This document shows positions 28,335-36,392 of a stretch of 64,000 nt of DNA, one piece after another. Origin of the DNA: Bog-756 sp963839925 (lineage in GTDB: Bacteria; Actinomycetota; Acidimicrobiia; Acidimicrobiales; RAAP-2). Below the pieces are notes generated by a model, which ran no database searches, had not been told where the DNA came from, and saw nothing but the letters and a program-made list of their open reading frames with translations. The stretch is taken from the NCBI GenBank assembly GCA_963839925.1, contig CAWIWV010000001.1, forward strand, positions 1,550,001 through 1,614,000. The letters run 5' to 3'. Numbering within the stretch: position 1 is the first letter of the stretch; each line of letters opens with the position of its first letter. Position numbers and translations under genes: made by a program.

Positions 28335-29476
28335 CAGACGGCGACTTCCTTCGGGAACAGGGTCAGGGCACGGCTTCCTTCCGGCGTCACCACCAGGGTG
28401 TCCTCTATCCGGACTCCACCGGCCCCGGGCAGGTACACCCCCGGCTCCACGGTGACCACGGTGCCGGCGGCGAGGATAGCAGTAGATCCTGGACCGACCG
28501 ACGGGCCTTCGTGGATGTCGAGCCCGACGCCGTGCCCGGTCCCGTGCTCGAACCGGTCCGCCCACCCCGCCTCCGCGATGATCTTCCGGCACACCTCGTC
28601 GACCGAGCCGGAGGTGACCCCCGGTGCGACCGCCTCCACACCGGCCCGTTGCGAAGCAGCCACGACGTCGAAGACCGTTGCGAGCTCACCGGTGGGCTCC
28701 CCGCCGACGCAGAACGTGCGGGTCATGTCCGATCGGTAGCCGTCGAAGATCGCGCCGAAGTCCACGACGACCGGGTCGCCCCTGCAGATCAACCGGTCGC
28801 TCGGGCGGGCATGGGGCTTGGCCGAGTTCTCCCCCGACGCCACGATCGTCTCGAACGCACGATCCTCCGCACCGAGCACCCGCATCGCATGGTCCAGCGC
28901 GGCGGCGAAGTCCGACTCGGTCACCCGATCGGCTCCGAGCAACGGCAGCGTCGACTCGAGCGCGCCGTCGGCGATGGCCGCCGCCCGCTCCATCCGGGCG
29001 ATCTCGGAAGGGTCCTTGACCTCCCGGAGACGTTCGACCAACCCGCCGGTACAGACGAGTGCGACCGAGGCAAGCACCTCCGCCCACCGTCGCTGGGCGG
29101 ACCAGCTGAGCGAGTCGCCTTCGAGACCCACGGAGCCCACTCCCTTTGCAAGGGCAACGACCGCATCACGTTGTTCGCCCACCCCCCCGATGCAGACCGC
29201 GATGTCGTCGAGCGCACCGGCGGCACGCAGCTGTTCGGTGGATTGGGTCCGGTACCTGCCGTCAGTGGTGAGCAACGCACTGTCGCCGGTGACCAGCAAC
29301 AGCCCAGCCGATCCACTGAAACCACTCAGCCAACGGATGTTGGCAGGCGCGGTGACCAGCAGGCCTCCGAGCGCCCCACCCTCCTCGCCCGCGTCAGCGA
29401 ACAGCGCGCGCAGCCGATCGATCCGGCCGGCGACCTCCAACGGGGGAAGATCTCGACTCGTCTCAGCCGGGCTCAT
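28334..29476 (-). CDS. M24-family Xaa-Pro aminopeptidase
   Basis: Metallopeptidase that removes N-terminal residues preceding proline (PepP/PepQ type), often found beside efp. 380 residues. An N-terminal creatinase-like domain (LLVTAPANIRWLSGFSGSAG) is followed by the pita-bread catalytic domain, with metal ligands in VVVDFGAIFDGYRSDMTRTF, the His in FEHGTGHGVGLDIHEGP, the Glu in VVTVEPGVYLPGAGGVRIED, and a final Glu region. The ATG overlaps the aroQ stop as ATGA. Whether it acts on dipeptides or longer peptides cannot be decided. Confidence 0.9.
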   Translation of the reverse strand: MSPAETSRDLPPLEVAGRIDRLRALFADAGEEGGALGGLLVTAPANIRWLSGFSGSAGLLLVTGDSALLTTDGRYRTQSTEQLRAAGALDDIAVCIGGVGEQRDAVVALAKGVGSVGLEGDSLSWSAQRRWAEVLASVALVCTGGLVERLREVKDPSEIARMERAAAIADGALESTLPLLGADRVTESDFAAALDHAMRVLGAEDRAFETIVASGENSAKPHARPSDRLICRGDPVVVDFGAIFDGYRSDMTRTFCVGGEPTGELATVFDVVAASQRAGVEAVAPGVTSGSVDEVCRKIIAEAGWADRFEHGTGHGVGLDIHEGPSVGPGSTAILAAGTVVTVEPGVYLPGAGGVRIEDTLVVTPEGSRALTLFPKEVAV

Positions 29477-29944
29477 CGCGCGTCGCCCCGTTCCGACCGT
29501 TGGGCGAGGAGCCGGTCGACCGCCTCCACCGCCAGCCGGTAGCCCAACCCGCCGAACCCGGCGATGCACCCGTCGGACACCGGCGCGATCACCGAGGTGT
29601 GGCGGAAAGGCTCCCGACCCGCGGGGTTGCTCAGGTGCAGCTCGACCACGACGCCGTCGAAGGCCGCCGAGCGCGTCATGAAGGGACCAGGAGGTGTGAC
29701 TCAGTGCCCCCGCGTTGATCACGATCGCGTCGCACCGGCCTCGGGCACCCTGGACCGCCTCGACCAGCGCACCTTCGTGGTTGGTCTGCAGGTGCTCGAG
29801 GCTGAGCCCGAGCGAGTCCGCAGTGCGGGTTGCGTTCGCCACGTGATCGTCCAGCGTCTCGGTTCCGTAGACGGCAGGCTCCCGTTCCCCCAACAGGTTG
29901 AGGTTGGGACCGGACAGCAACAGGATCGATCGGCCGGTGCTCAT
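29473..29944 (-). CDS. aroQ: 3-dehydroquinate dehydratase, type II (one-base frameshift)
   Basis: Third step of the shikimate pathway, dodecameric type II enzyme. Frame one gives LLLSGPNLNLLGEREPAVYG with catalytic Tyr, LEHLQTNHEGALVEAVQGAR and AIVINAGALSHTSWSLHDAL. The second frame resumes with AAFDGVVVELHLSNPAGREP and FRHTSVIAPVSDGCIAGFGG. One extra base at about 29668 (CTCGGCGG in place of CTCGCGG) separates them. Removing it restores an uninterrupted 156-residue protein of the right length, with every active-site residue present. It sits between aroB and the peptidase with 4-nt overlaps on both sides. The shift is probably a sequence error, not decay. Confidence 0.9.
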
Positions 29945-31014
29945 CTTTGACCACCACGACCGGGTTCAGATCCGTGCATCTCGGAAAGGGTAGCGAGGAC
30001 GTCGCCTCGGTCGATGCCACGGACCACCTCGACACCGTCCGGCCCGTCGAGGACGAAGGTGAGGTCCTGGCGAGCTTTCTTGTCGCGGGTCATGAACGAC
30101 ACCAGGAGCTCCGGGTCGATGTGATCGGGCAGGTCCCCCGAGAGATCGAACCCGGCGACCACCGATCGGTGCAACTCGACTCTGCGGTCATCGATCCGCC
30201 CGAGGCGCCGCGCCAGCAACGCTGCATAGACCAGCCCGATCCCGACCGCCTCCCCGTGGCGCAGGTCTAGGCCCGAACCGGCATCGAAGGCGGCTGCCTC
30301 GAGCGCGTGGGCCAGGGTGTGTCCATAGTTGAGCAGCATCCGCTGATCGCCTTCGCGTTCGTCCGAGGTAACCACCCGGGCCTTGATCGCCACGCACCGC
30401 GCCACCTGCTCGTCCAAGGTCAGTGAGAGCAACGATGCGTCGGGTTCCTCTGAGGCATCGCCCAAGAACGCGTACTTGGCGACCTCCCCGCGCCCGGACG
30501 CCCACTCCCGCGGGGGCAGGGTGGCGAGGACGTCGGTGTCGCAGATCACCCCGCGCGGCTGCCAGAAGGCACCCACCAGATTCTTCCCCTCCGGCAGGTT
30601 CACGCCGGTCTTTCCACCGACGGCCGCGTCCACCTGTGCGAGCAAGGACGTGGCGACGTTCACATAGGCCACGCCCCGTTGAAACGTCGCCGCGGCGAAT
30701 CCCGCCAGATCGGTCACCACGCCACCGCCTACCGCGACGACCACGTCGGACCGGCTCAGCCCCGAACGGACGAAGCCGCGACAGAGCTCCTCGACGACAG
30801 CGAGGCTCTTCGCACCCTCCCCGTCCGGCACGACGAACTCTTCGCTGGGGAGACCCGGTTCGACCGACACCCCGATCCCCTTCTGGGTCACGATGGCCGC
30901 ACGCCGGGCCGATGGCACCGCATCGGCAATCAATGCGGCCAGCTCGGAACGGGCACCTCCCCCGACCGTCACTTCATAGGAGCGGTCTCCGAGCTCGACC
31001 GGGACGGTGATCAC
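29941..31014 (-). CDS. aroB: 3-dehydroquinate synthase
   Basis: Second step of the shikimate pathway, an NAD- and zinc-dependent cyclase. 357 residues: NAD loop VVVAVGGGVVTDLAGFAAAT, YVNVATSLLAQVDAAVGGKT, GVNLPEGKNLVGAFWQPRGV, zinc ligands in RMLLNYGHTLAHALEAA and LRHGEAVGIGLVYAA. It overlaps aroK upstream and aroQ downstream by 4 nt each, forming a compact aroC-aroK-aroB-aroQ run. Confidence 0.97.
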   Translation of the reverse strand: MITVPVELGDRSYEVTVGGGARSELAALIADAVPSARRAAIVTQKGIGVSVEPGLPSEEFVVPDGEGAKSLAVVEELCRGFVRSGLSRSDVVVAVGGGVVTDLAGFAAATFQRGVAYVNVATSLLAQVDAAVGGKTGVNLPEGKNLVGAFWQPRGVICDTDVLATLPPREWASGRGEVAKYAFLGDASEEPDASLLSLTLDEQVARCVAIKARVVTSDEREGDQRMLLNYGHTLAHALEAAAFDAGSGLDLRHGEAVGIGLVYAALLARRLGRIDDRRVELHRSVVAGFDLSGDLPDHIDPELLVSFMTRDKKARQDLTFVLDGPDGVEVVRGIDRGDVLATLSEMHGSEPGRGGQR

Positions 31015-31553
31015 CGGTCGCCGCCGACAGCCGAACCGACTCCCGCCAAGCCCGGATCCGCCAGCAACCGATCGACCACCTCGTCCGGTGACAAGTCATC
31101 CACGTCGATCACCACCGAGGCGACCGATTCGTAGAGCGGGCGTCGGACGGCGTCGAGGTCGGACAACGCGCTCGCCGGGTCGTCGTCGAGCAGGGGCCGA
31201 CCCTCGCCGGCACCGACCCGCACGGTCAGCAGCCCCGGGTCACAACGCAACCAGATCACCACCCCCGAGCGCATCAACAGCTCTCGGTTGCCCGCAGACA
31301 GGACGGTCCCACCCGCAGCCGACACCACCACCGGGTCCGACGAGGAGAGCGCCTCTGCCAGCACCGCGGACTCCTCGGTGCGGAAGGCTTGCTCCCCCCG
31401 CTCGGCGAAGAGCTCGGGCACCGTGGATCCGGTCCGGGCCATCACCTGGGCGTCGGAGTCGCAGTGGGTCCATCCGAGTCGTTCCGCCAACAGTTTTCCG
31501 ACCGTCGTCTTCCCCGCCCCCATCATGCCGACGAGGATCACCCGGTCAACCAT
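31011..31553 (-). CDS. aroK: Shikimate kinase
   Basis: Phosphorylates shikimate at the 3-hydroxyl using ATP. 180 residues: P-loop ILVGMMGAGKTTVGKLLAER, CDSDAQVMARTGSTVPELFA with the shikimate-binding Asp, ERGEQAFRTEESAVL with Arg, VVSAAGGTVLSAGNRELL, and the lid Arg region GRPLLDDDP. It overlaps aroB by 4 nt and the end of aroC by 8 nt. Confidence 0.96.
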   Translation of the reverse strand: MVDRVILVGMMGAGKTTVGKLLAERLGWTHCDSDAQVMARTGSTVPELFAERGEQAFRTEESAVLAEALSSSDPVVVSAAGGTVLSAGNRELLMRSGVVIWLRCDPGLLTVRVGAGEGRPLLDDDPASALSDLDAVRRPLYESVASVVIDVDDLSPDEVVDRLLADPGLAGVGSAVGGDR

Positions 31554-32779
31554 GGTCGGCCGGCGTCAGCGGCTGCGGTGCCGACGGCGTCTCCCCCAAG
31601 GTGTCCAGATACCCGCGGTGGTTGCGGCGGAACTCCTCGACCGAGTCGCCGCCGAACTTGCGCAGTGCCTCCGACGCCAGCACCAGTGCGACCATCGTCT
31701 CGCCCACCACTCCCATCGCCGGGACCGCGGTGACGTCCGTCCGCTCCTTGAAGGAGACCGTCGACTCCTTGGTGACCACGTCCACCGTCTCGAGGACCGG
31801 ACGGTTGAGGGTGGCCAGCGGCTTCATCGATGCTCGGGCCACGATGGGCGAGCCGGTCGAGATACCCCCTTCGACCCCTCCGGCACGATGGGTGTCCCGG
31901 AGATACCCTCCGCCGAGCCTCGCGAGATCGTCGTCGCCGTCTCCGGTCGACTCCCCGGTCCGAATCGCGTCGTGCGCCTCCGAGCCTCGCAGTCCTGCGA
32001 CCTCCGATCCGTCACCCAGTTCGACCGCCTTGATCGCCTGGATGCTCATGAGCGCCTGCGCCAACGAGCGCGTCGAGGCGCCGGTCCCAGTGGACATGGC
32101 TCCCGAGCCCGACCGGCACGCCGTAGGCGATGACCTCGGCCACCCCGCCGAGCGAGTCCCCGACCTTGGCCGCAGCTTTCACCGCGGCGACCATCCGGGC
32201 CTCGGCGTCCGGATCGCAACAACGCACCTGCGACTCATCGACCTGGAGCAGCTCGTCGGCGGTTGGCAGGCTGCTCCGTTCCGCGCGTTCAGGGCCGAGC
32301 TGGATGATGTGGCTGAACACACCGACACCGATCTGCGCGAGCAACAACTTGGCGAGTGTGCCGGCGGCCACCCGAGCGGCCGTCTCACGGGCCGAAGCCC
32401 GCTCGAGCACATCGCGCGCGTCGTGCAACCCGTACTTGAGCATGCCGGACAGATCGGCGTGCCCGGGTCGGGGTTGGGTGAGCACCTTGGAGGGAAGGCC
32501 GGGCGCAGGCGACATCTCCTCCTCCCACTTGGGCCATTCGGTGTTGCCGATCTCGATGGCCACAGGGGAGCCGAGTGTCCTCCCGTGCCGGATCCCGCCG
32601 AGCAGGCTCACCTCGTCTGCTTCGAAGCGCATCCGGGGACCCCGCCCGAAACCGAGGCGCCGGCGGGCGAGGCCGTGCTGGATGTCCTCCCCGGTCACCA
32701 GCAGTCCGGCGGGAAGGCCCTCCACGATCACCACCAGGGCTCGGCCGTGCGACTCGCCGGCAGTGAGAAAGCGGAGCAT
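31546..32779 (-). CDS. aroC: Chorismate synthase (one-base frameshift)
   Basis: Last common step of aromatic amino acid synthesis, requiring reduced FMN. The first frame gives MLRFLTAGESHGRALVVIVE, RRRLGFGRGPRMRFEADEV, LTQPRPGHADLSGMLKYGL, DVLERASARETAARVAAG and GSHVHWDRRLDA. The second frame resumes LAQALMSIQAIKAVELGDG and ends with EGGISTGSPIVARASMKPLA, TVSFKERTDVTAVPAMG. One extra base at about 32065-32068 in GACGCGCTCGTTGG separates them. Removing it leaves exactly 411 codons. The ATG at 32779 is 7 nt after TAGATT, a leaderless start. The likely cause is sequence error. Confidence 0.92.
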
Positions 32780-32786
32780 GCAGGAA

Positions 32787-32792
32787 AATCTA
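32787..32792 (-). promoter_or_regulatory. -10 hexamer TAGATT before aroC (leaderless)
   Basis: TAGATT on the minus strand, 7 nt before the aroC ATG, within the 29-nt gap after the prepilin peptidase gene. No ribosome site lies before the ATG. Confidence 0.6.
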
Positions 32793-32808
32793 CTCGGGGC
32801 GTTCGGCC

Positions 32809-33597
32809 TCAGGATCCGGCGTGGAACAGGCTGTGGGCGATCTGGCCGCCCCACAAGACGGCGATCACCGCACCGGCTGCCAGCGACGGGGCGAACGGGA
32901 TCTTCGTCTTCCTTCCTGCCGACGAGCCCACCATCATCACCACCCCGCACAGGGTCCCGATGATGAATCCGGCCAGAAAGGCCACGTAGGCGTGGAGGAG
33001 ACTCAGGTAGCCGACGGTGATGCCGATCACGCCGGCCAGTCGCACGTCGCCGAACCCCATTCCCCTCGGCACGAACCACCAGGTGGCAAAGAAGAGCACG
33101 AAGGCCACCGCGCCGGCGATGACCGAGCCGGTGAGCGGTTGCCAGTGGTGATCGACGGCCGAGGTGGCCACCAGTAGCGGCGCGATGAGGGCGAGGGCCG
33201 CGTAGACCAACCACCTCGGGACCAGGCGGTGGGTGAGGTCGGTGATCGACACCGCGACCAGCATCGAGAAGAACACGCAGAACGGGGCGAGAATCAGGTC
33301 CCGGCCGAAATGGGCGGCGGCGCTCCCGAAGAGCACCCCGGTGAGCAACGCTGCGGCCACGGTTCGACCGGGAGCCCGGCCACTCGGCAACAGATTGCGG
33401 ACGCTGTCCTCTCTGGGCGCCGGTCGGTCGAGCTCATCCCGTTCCCGCGGCGCCTCGTCCGCCGACGCCTCGTCCTCTGCCCGACGCCGTTCGGCTTCGA
33501 GGCGGCTGAGCTCTGCCATCTTCTGGCCCCAGGGGTCGACCACACCGCCGATCACCAGGCCGGCAACCGAGGTGCCGGCGACCAGCAGCGTGTCCAC
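32809..33597 (-). CDS. Type IV prepilin peptidase, A24 family
   Basis: Membrane aspartic peptidase that trims leader peptides of type IV pilin-like proteins. 262 residues. After an N-terminal hydrophobic segment comes a charged loop of about 55 residues (AERRRAEDEASADEAPRERD), then six or more helices. The two catalytic aspartates lie in SITDLTHRLVPRW and in the GxGD motif PRGMGFGDVRLAG. The four-Cys methyltransferase domain of PilD is absent, as in many actinobacterial forms. GTG at 33597 is the start because TACCTT lies 7 nt upstream; a TTG three codons earlier is the alternative. No pilin genes are in the window. Confidence 0.85.
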   Translation of the reverse strand: MDTLLVAGTSVAGLVIGGVVDPWGQKMAELSRLEAERRRAEDEASADEAPRERDELDRPAPREDSVRNLLPSGRAPGRTVAAALLTGVLFGSAAAHFGRDLILAPFCVFFSMLVAVSITDLTHRLVPRWLVYAALALIAPLLVATSAVDHHWQPLTGSVIAGAVAFVLFFATWWFVPRGMGFGDVRLAGVIGITVGYLSLLHAYVAFLAGFIIGTLCGVVMMVGSSAGRKTKIPFAPSLAAGAVIAVLWGGQIAHSLFHAGS

Positions 33598-33604
33598 GCC
33601 GTGC

Positions 33605-33610
33605 AAGGTA
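33605..33610 (-). promoter_or_regulatory. -10 hexamer TACCTT before the prepilin peptidase gene (leaderless)
   Basis: TACCTT on the minus strand ends 7 nt before the GTG at 33597. The spacing decides the start in favour of that GTG over the TTG at 33606. Confidence 0.6.
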
Positions 33611-33712
33611 CCGGACGGCGGGCGCCAGACGAGGCACCCGTCGATTCCTCGGGTCCGCGGGGTTTCCGAGTCCGATCCGGCCGGAACTCAGGTGATCACC
33701 GAAGCGGCGTGT

Positions 33713-34363
33713 TCAGACCCCGGCCGGCTCGTAGTACGGGTTGGTCCCGTCCGCGTGGTCGGTGACGTCGACGATGTCCGCGAGTTCGGGGATCGCTTCA
33801 CGCAGGATGACCTCGATGCCCTGCGAGAGCGTCGCCTTGGCCATGCCGCAGCCTTGGCATCCACCGCTCAGGCGAAGGTAGATCGACGTGCCTTCGACCG
33901 CGACCAGGTCGGCGCGACCCCCATGGGCGGCGATGCTGGGGTTCACCTGCTCGTCGAGCACCGACACCACCCGCACGGCCAACGGGTCGGAGAGGTCGAC
34001 ACTCCCACCCGCACCGCTCGGGGACGCAGTCGGTGGGGTGTTCGGGTTGACGATGACCAACCCTCCCTCACCGCTCGAGTCGGTCGCGAAGTCGAGCACC
34101 GCGCCCTGGAGACGCTCGACGCTCGCCTTGGGGATGACCACCGGCAGCTCGTCGTCGCTCTGGACCACGTCGCCCGGGCCGGCATCGGATCGGATCTGGA
34201 AGTACATGTCGTACGCGTAGGCGCCGTTGGCCTCACCGCTGATCTCGAGCCAGAGTGCGAGCGACTCCGGGTCGGGCTCGTCCGAGAGCACGCCGAGCAC
34301 GGTGGCTCGCGCTTCGGGGGTGATCGTCAGCACCGGGCTGATCTCGTCACGGTCGTCCGTCAT
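33713..34363 (-). CDS. NfuA-like iron-sulfur cluster carrier
   Basis: Two-domain Fe-S carrier that delivers clusters to target enzymes. The N-terminal half (about residues 5-100) is a degenerate A-type/HesB-like domain without its cysteines: LTITPEARATVLGVLSDEPD, LWLEISGEANGAYAYDMYF. The C-terminal NifU domain has ALVxVLDEQVNPSIAAHGG-like sequence (VVSVLDEQVNPSIAAHGGRA) and the cluster-binding CxxC in LSGGCQGCGMAKATLSQGIE. The start ATG at 34363 follows TATGAT by 7 nt; earlier in-frame ATGs at 34375 and 34372 overlap that promoter hexamer. 216 residues. Confidence 0.88.
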   Translation of the reverse strand: MTDDRDEISPVLTITPEARATVLGVLSDEPDPESLALWLEISGEANGAYAYDMYFQIRSDAGPGDVVQSDDELPVVIPKASVERLQGAVLDFATDSSGEGGLVIVNPNTPPTASPSGAGGSVDLSDPLAVRVVSVLDEQVNPSIAAHGGRADLVAVEGTSIYLRLSGGCQGCGMAKATLSQGIEVILREAIPELADIVDVTDHADGTNPYYEPAGV

Positions 34364-34370
34364 GCCTGTC

Positions 34371-34376
34371 ATCATA
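34371..34376 (-). promoter_or_regulatory. -10 hexamer TATGAT before the nfuA-like gene (leaderless)
   Basis: TATGAT on the minus strand is 7 nt before ATG 34363. The same bases read on the plus strand give CATCAT at 34370-34375, 6 nt before the GTG of the divergent cysteine-rich gene, so the two -10 elements overlap almost completely. Confidence 0.65.
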
Positions 34377-34381
34377 AGGGC

Positions 34382-35131
34382 GTGTCACCCCCCAAGAAAC
34401 GGTCACCTTCCAACGCGCACGAATGGGTCAGCTTCGACGACCCTGACGAGGAGCGAACCTGGCTCTTCGACGTGACCTTCCTCGCCAGCTCCTGGACCTG
34501 CATCTTCGGGCAGGGCTGCCAGGGGGTGCTCACAGGTCCTGCTCCCGAGCTCGTCCAGGGGTGCTGCTCCTACGGCGCCCACTTCACCGACAAGAAGGAC
34601 GCCCGCAAGGTCGAGCGGGCCGCCAGCAGGCTCGCCCCCGACCTCTGGCAGTTCCACAAGCAGGGGCGCAAAGGGGTGGTCAAGAAACTTCCCGGCGGGG
34701 AGCTCGGAACCCGGCTGGTCGACGGCGCCTGCATCTTCCTCAACCGGCCCGGGTTCCCGGCCGGCCCCGGCTGCGCCCTCCACCTGGCCGCCCTCGCCGA
34801 AGGGCGGAGCCACGTCGAACTCAAGCCGGAGGTGTGCTGGCAACTGCCGCTGCGCCGAGAGGACGAAACCCAGGCCGACGGACGGGTCACCTCGGTCATC
34901 CGCCAATGGGACCGACGGCACTGGGGAGAGGGCGGCGAGGAGTTCCACTGGTGGTGCACGGAGGACCCGAAGGCCTTCGTGGGCGCAGAACCCGTCTACA
35001 TGAGCATGCGGATCGAGCTCGAAACGATGGTCGGCAAGAAGATCTACAAACGGCTGGCTGCCTATCTCGACGAGCGACGCGTGCCCAAAGTCAAAGTCAC
35101 GCTGCTTCCGCACCCGACACTGCGCAACTGA
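34382..35131 (+). CDS. Cysteine-rich protein of unknown function, metal-cluster candidate
   Basis: 249-residue soluble protein with eight cysteines spread through the chain: Cys40 and Cys46 (TCIFGQGCQG), Cys61-62 (GCCSYGAHF), Cys117 (DGACIFLNRPG), Cys131 (GPGCALH), Cys152 (EVCWQLPL) and one in HWWCTEDPKAF. The spacing recalls the YkgJ/DUF3109-type zinc- or iron-binding proteins, but I cannot assign the family firmly. It opens SPPKKRSPSNAHEWVSFDD. The GTG start at 34382 has no ribosome site and is 6 nt after a -10-like CATCAT. It is divergent from the Fe-S carrier gene, a context that fits metal handling. The stop codon lies inside a 15-bp tandem repeat. Confidence 0.8.
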   Translation: MSPPKKRSPSNAHEWVSFDDPDEERTWLFDVTFLASSWTCIFGQGCQGVLTGPAPELVQGCCSYGAHFTDKKDARKVERAASRLAPDLWQFHKQGRKGVVKKLPGGELGTRLVDGACIFLNRPGFPAGPGCALHLAALAEGRSHVELKPEVCWQLPLRREDETQADGRVTSVIRQWDRRHWGEGGEEFHWWCTEDPKAFVGAEPVYMSMRIELETMVGKKIYKRLAAYLDERRVPKVKVTLLPHPTLRN

Positions 35132-35160
35132 AAACTGCGCAACTGAAAACTGCGCAACTG
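35120..35160. repeat. 15-bp tandem repeat carrying the stop codon of the cysteine-rich gene
   Basis: Unit CTGCGCAACTGAAAA: two full copies (35120-35134, 35135-35149) and a third of 11 bp (35150-35160). Each full copy holds an in-frame TGA; the third reads TGG instead. Because the unit is five codons long, read-through of each stop would stay in frame to a TGA at 35192-35194. Confidence 0.85.
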
Positions 35161-35216
35161 GCAACTGGCACTGCGCAGCCCAACTGAAGACTGACCGCCG
35201 ACGCGGGCCGGCCGAA

Positions 35217-35427
35217 CTACTCGGCCAGAGGGTCGTCCTCCGCAAAGGAATTGTCACGTGGTGCGGTGCCGAGGATCTCGTCGTAATCGTCCTCGGTCGC
35301 GAGGCACCATGAGGCGTGCTTGTCGTCAGGCTCGGCCCCGCACTCGGGACAGCGCCGACTGGCCGTTGCGACGGACCGCTTCAAGCTGCCGCGCTTCTTC
35401 GAAGCGGCGATGGCGTCCCTTCTTCAC
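35217..35427 (-). CDS. Small zinc-ribbon protein (one-base frameshift)
   Basis: Predicted 69-residue protein. Translation begins at GTG 35427 with AAGGAG 8 nt upstream and gives KKGRHRRFEEAR. One base too many at about 35386-35392, in a GCGCGG run, moves the frame. The other frame continues SLKRSVATASRR, then CPECGAEPDDKHASWC (a CxxC plus a third Cys), and ends in an acidic tail NSFAEDDPLAE. The total length is 70 codons plus one base, as expected for a single insertion. Probably a basic RNA- or ribosome-associated zinc ribbon, judging only from composition. Too short and disrupted for a firm family. Confidence 0.6.
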
Positions 35428-35557
35428 GGAAACAACTCCTTGCCCCACCAGGGGTGGCACGGGCTCGGGCCACCCGCGCACACGGGGTGACCACAACTCA
35501 CCAATGGCCCACAGTGTAGTGCGGGGTGGGCTCAACCGTGGCGCATCGGCGCCCCGG

Positions 35558-35563
35558 TACCAT
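35558..35563 (+). promoter_or_regulatory. -10 hexamer TACCAT before the 74-residue protein gene (leaderless)
   Basis: TACCAT ends 6 nt before ATG 35570; no ribosome site intervenes. Confidence 0.6.
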
Positions 35564-35569
35564 CGGGAC

Positions 35570-35794
35570 ATGGCTGATCGATTCGACCCTCAGGCCATGG
35601 TGGAACGCTTCCGGGCCAGGGCCGATGCCGTTCGTGCGCGGGGCCTTCCCCCGGTCGAAGGTCCTGATCGCGAGCGGTTCAAGCGCCAGGCCCAAGCCGA
35701 TTTCATGGATTACGCGATGATCGGTGACGCCGAGGCCTCGATCGAGGACGGCATCCTCGTCCTGCGGATCGACCTGCGACCCCCGACGAGCTGA
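35570..35794 (+). CDS. Small conserved-looking protein of unknown function
   Basis: 74 residues, mostly one basic helix followed by a short strand region: MADRFDPQAMVERFRARADA, RGLPPVEGPDRERFKRQAQA, DFMDYAMIGDAEASIEDGIL and LRIDLRPPTS. No membrane segment, no cysteines, no recognised family. The start is supported by the TACCAT hexamer 6 nt upstream. It converges on the flavin reductase gene with a 7-nt gap. Regular codon use and promoter placement argue for a real gene. Confidence 0.7.
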   Translation: MADRFDPQAMVERFRARADAVRARGLPPVEGPDRERFKRQAQADFMDYAMIGDAEASIEDGILVLRIDLRPPTS

Positions 35795-35801
35795 ACCGAG
35801 C

Positions 35802-36389
35802 TCATCCGCCGTAGTTCATCCTGGTGTCCTCCATCCGGAGCACCTCGGTCTCCCCCACGTCGGGATCGCTTTCGCCGGCGTCCACCACCTCGCCGACACA
35901 GAGCACATGGCTCGCCGTCCCGTCGCGTACGTCGACGTCCCACAGGAGTTGGTGCAGCATCCGACACGCCAGCCACGCGCGGCTCTCGGCCAAACGGGGA
36001 AGTCCGCCTGCCACCTCGGTGACCGGCTCGCCCTGCATCGAGACAGCCGAACCGGCCGGGTCCAGTTCGACCGACTGGGTCGGCTTCACGAACCGCCGGA
36101 CGACCGCCCGCGCACTGCGGGGAAGGATGCTGACCGAGAACCCACCGCCCTCTTCGATGAGCCGGCGGGTCACCGATCCTTCCTCCACCGCCACCGCGAC
36201 CAACTTCGGGGTCACGGCCACCTGCATCACCCAGTTGGCGGTCATCAGGTTGCGCTGCTCTCCCGCCCGGCTCCCGACCACGAAGAGCCCGGTCGGCATC
36301 GACCACAGCACACGACGGCGCATGCGGTCGTACTCCCCCACGTCGACACCTTCCGGAAAGGGCCCCACCGGGCCGGCGGTCCCGGTCAT
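35802..36389 (-). CDS. Flavin reductase-like FMN-binding protein
   Basis: 195-residue protein of the split-barrel flavin reductase family (often NADH:FMN oxidoreductase for a monooxygenase partner). FMN-binding features: LWSMPTGLFVVGSRAGEQRN, LMTANWVMQVAVTPKLVAVA, VEEGSVTRRLIEEGGGFSVS and a dimer-face segment ESRAWLACRMLHQLLWDVDV, GTASHVLCVGEVVDAGE. No monooxygenase gene is adjacent, so the electron acceptor is unknown. It starts 3 nt after the lipoprotein gene ends, consistent with a DUF3151-lipoprotein-flavin reductase transcript. Confidence 0.8.
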   Translation of the reverse strand: MTGTAGPVGPFPEGVDVGEYDRMRRRVLWSMPTGLFVVGSRAGEQRNLMTANWVMQVAVTPKLVAVAVEEGSVTRRLIEEGGGFSVSILPRSARAVVRRFVKPTQSVELDPAGSAVSMQGEPVTEVAGGLPRLAESRAWLACRMLHQLLWDVDVRDGTASHVLCVGEVVDAGESDPDVGETEVLRMEDTRMNYGG

Positions 36390-36392
36390 GGA

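Noticed and set aside
31007..32989. A 660-codon plus-strand frame across aroK, aroC and the prepilin peptidase gene
   Set aside because: It mirrors the third-position bias of the real minus-strand genes and is rich in Arg/Pro/Ser without any motif.
32809..33597. Prepilin peptidase as part of a pilus gene cluster
   Set aside because: No pilin, PilB, PilC or PilM-like genes are adjacent; it stands beside aroC only.
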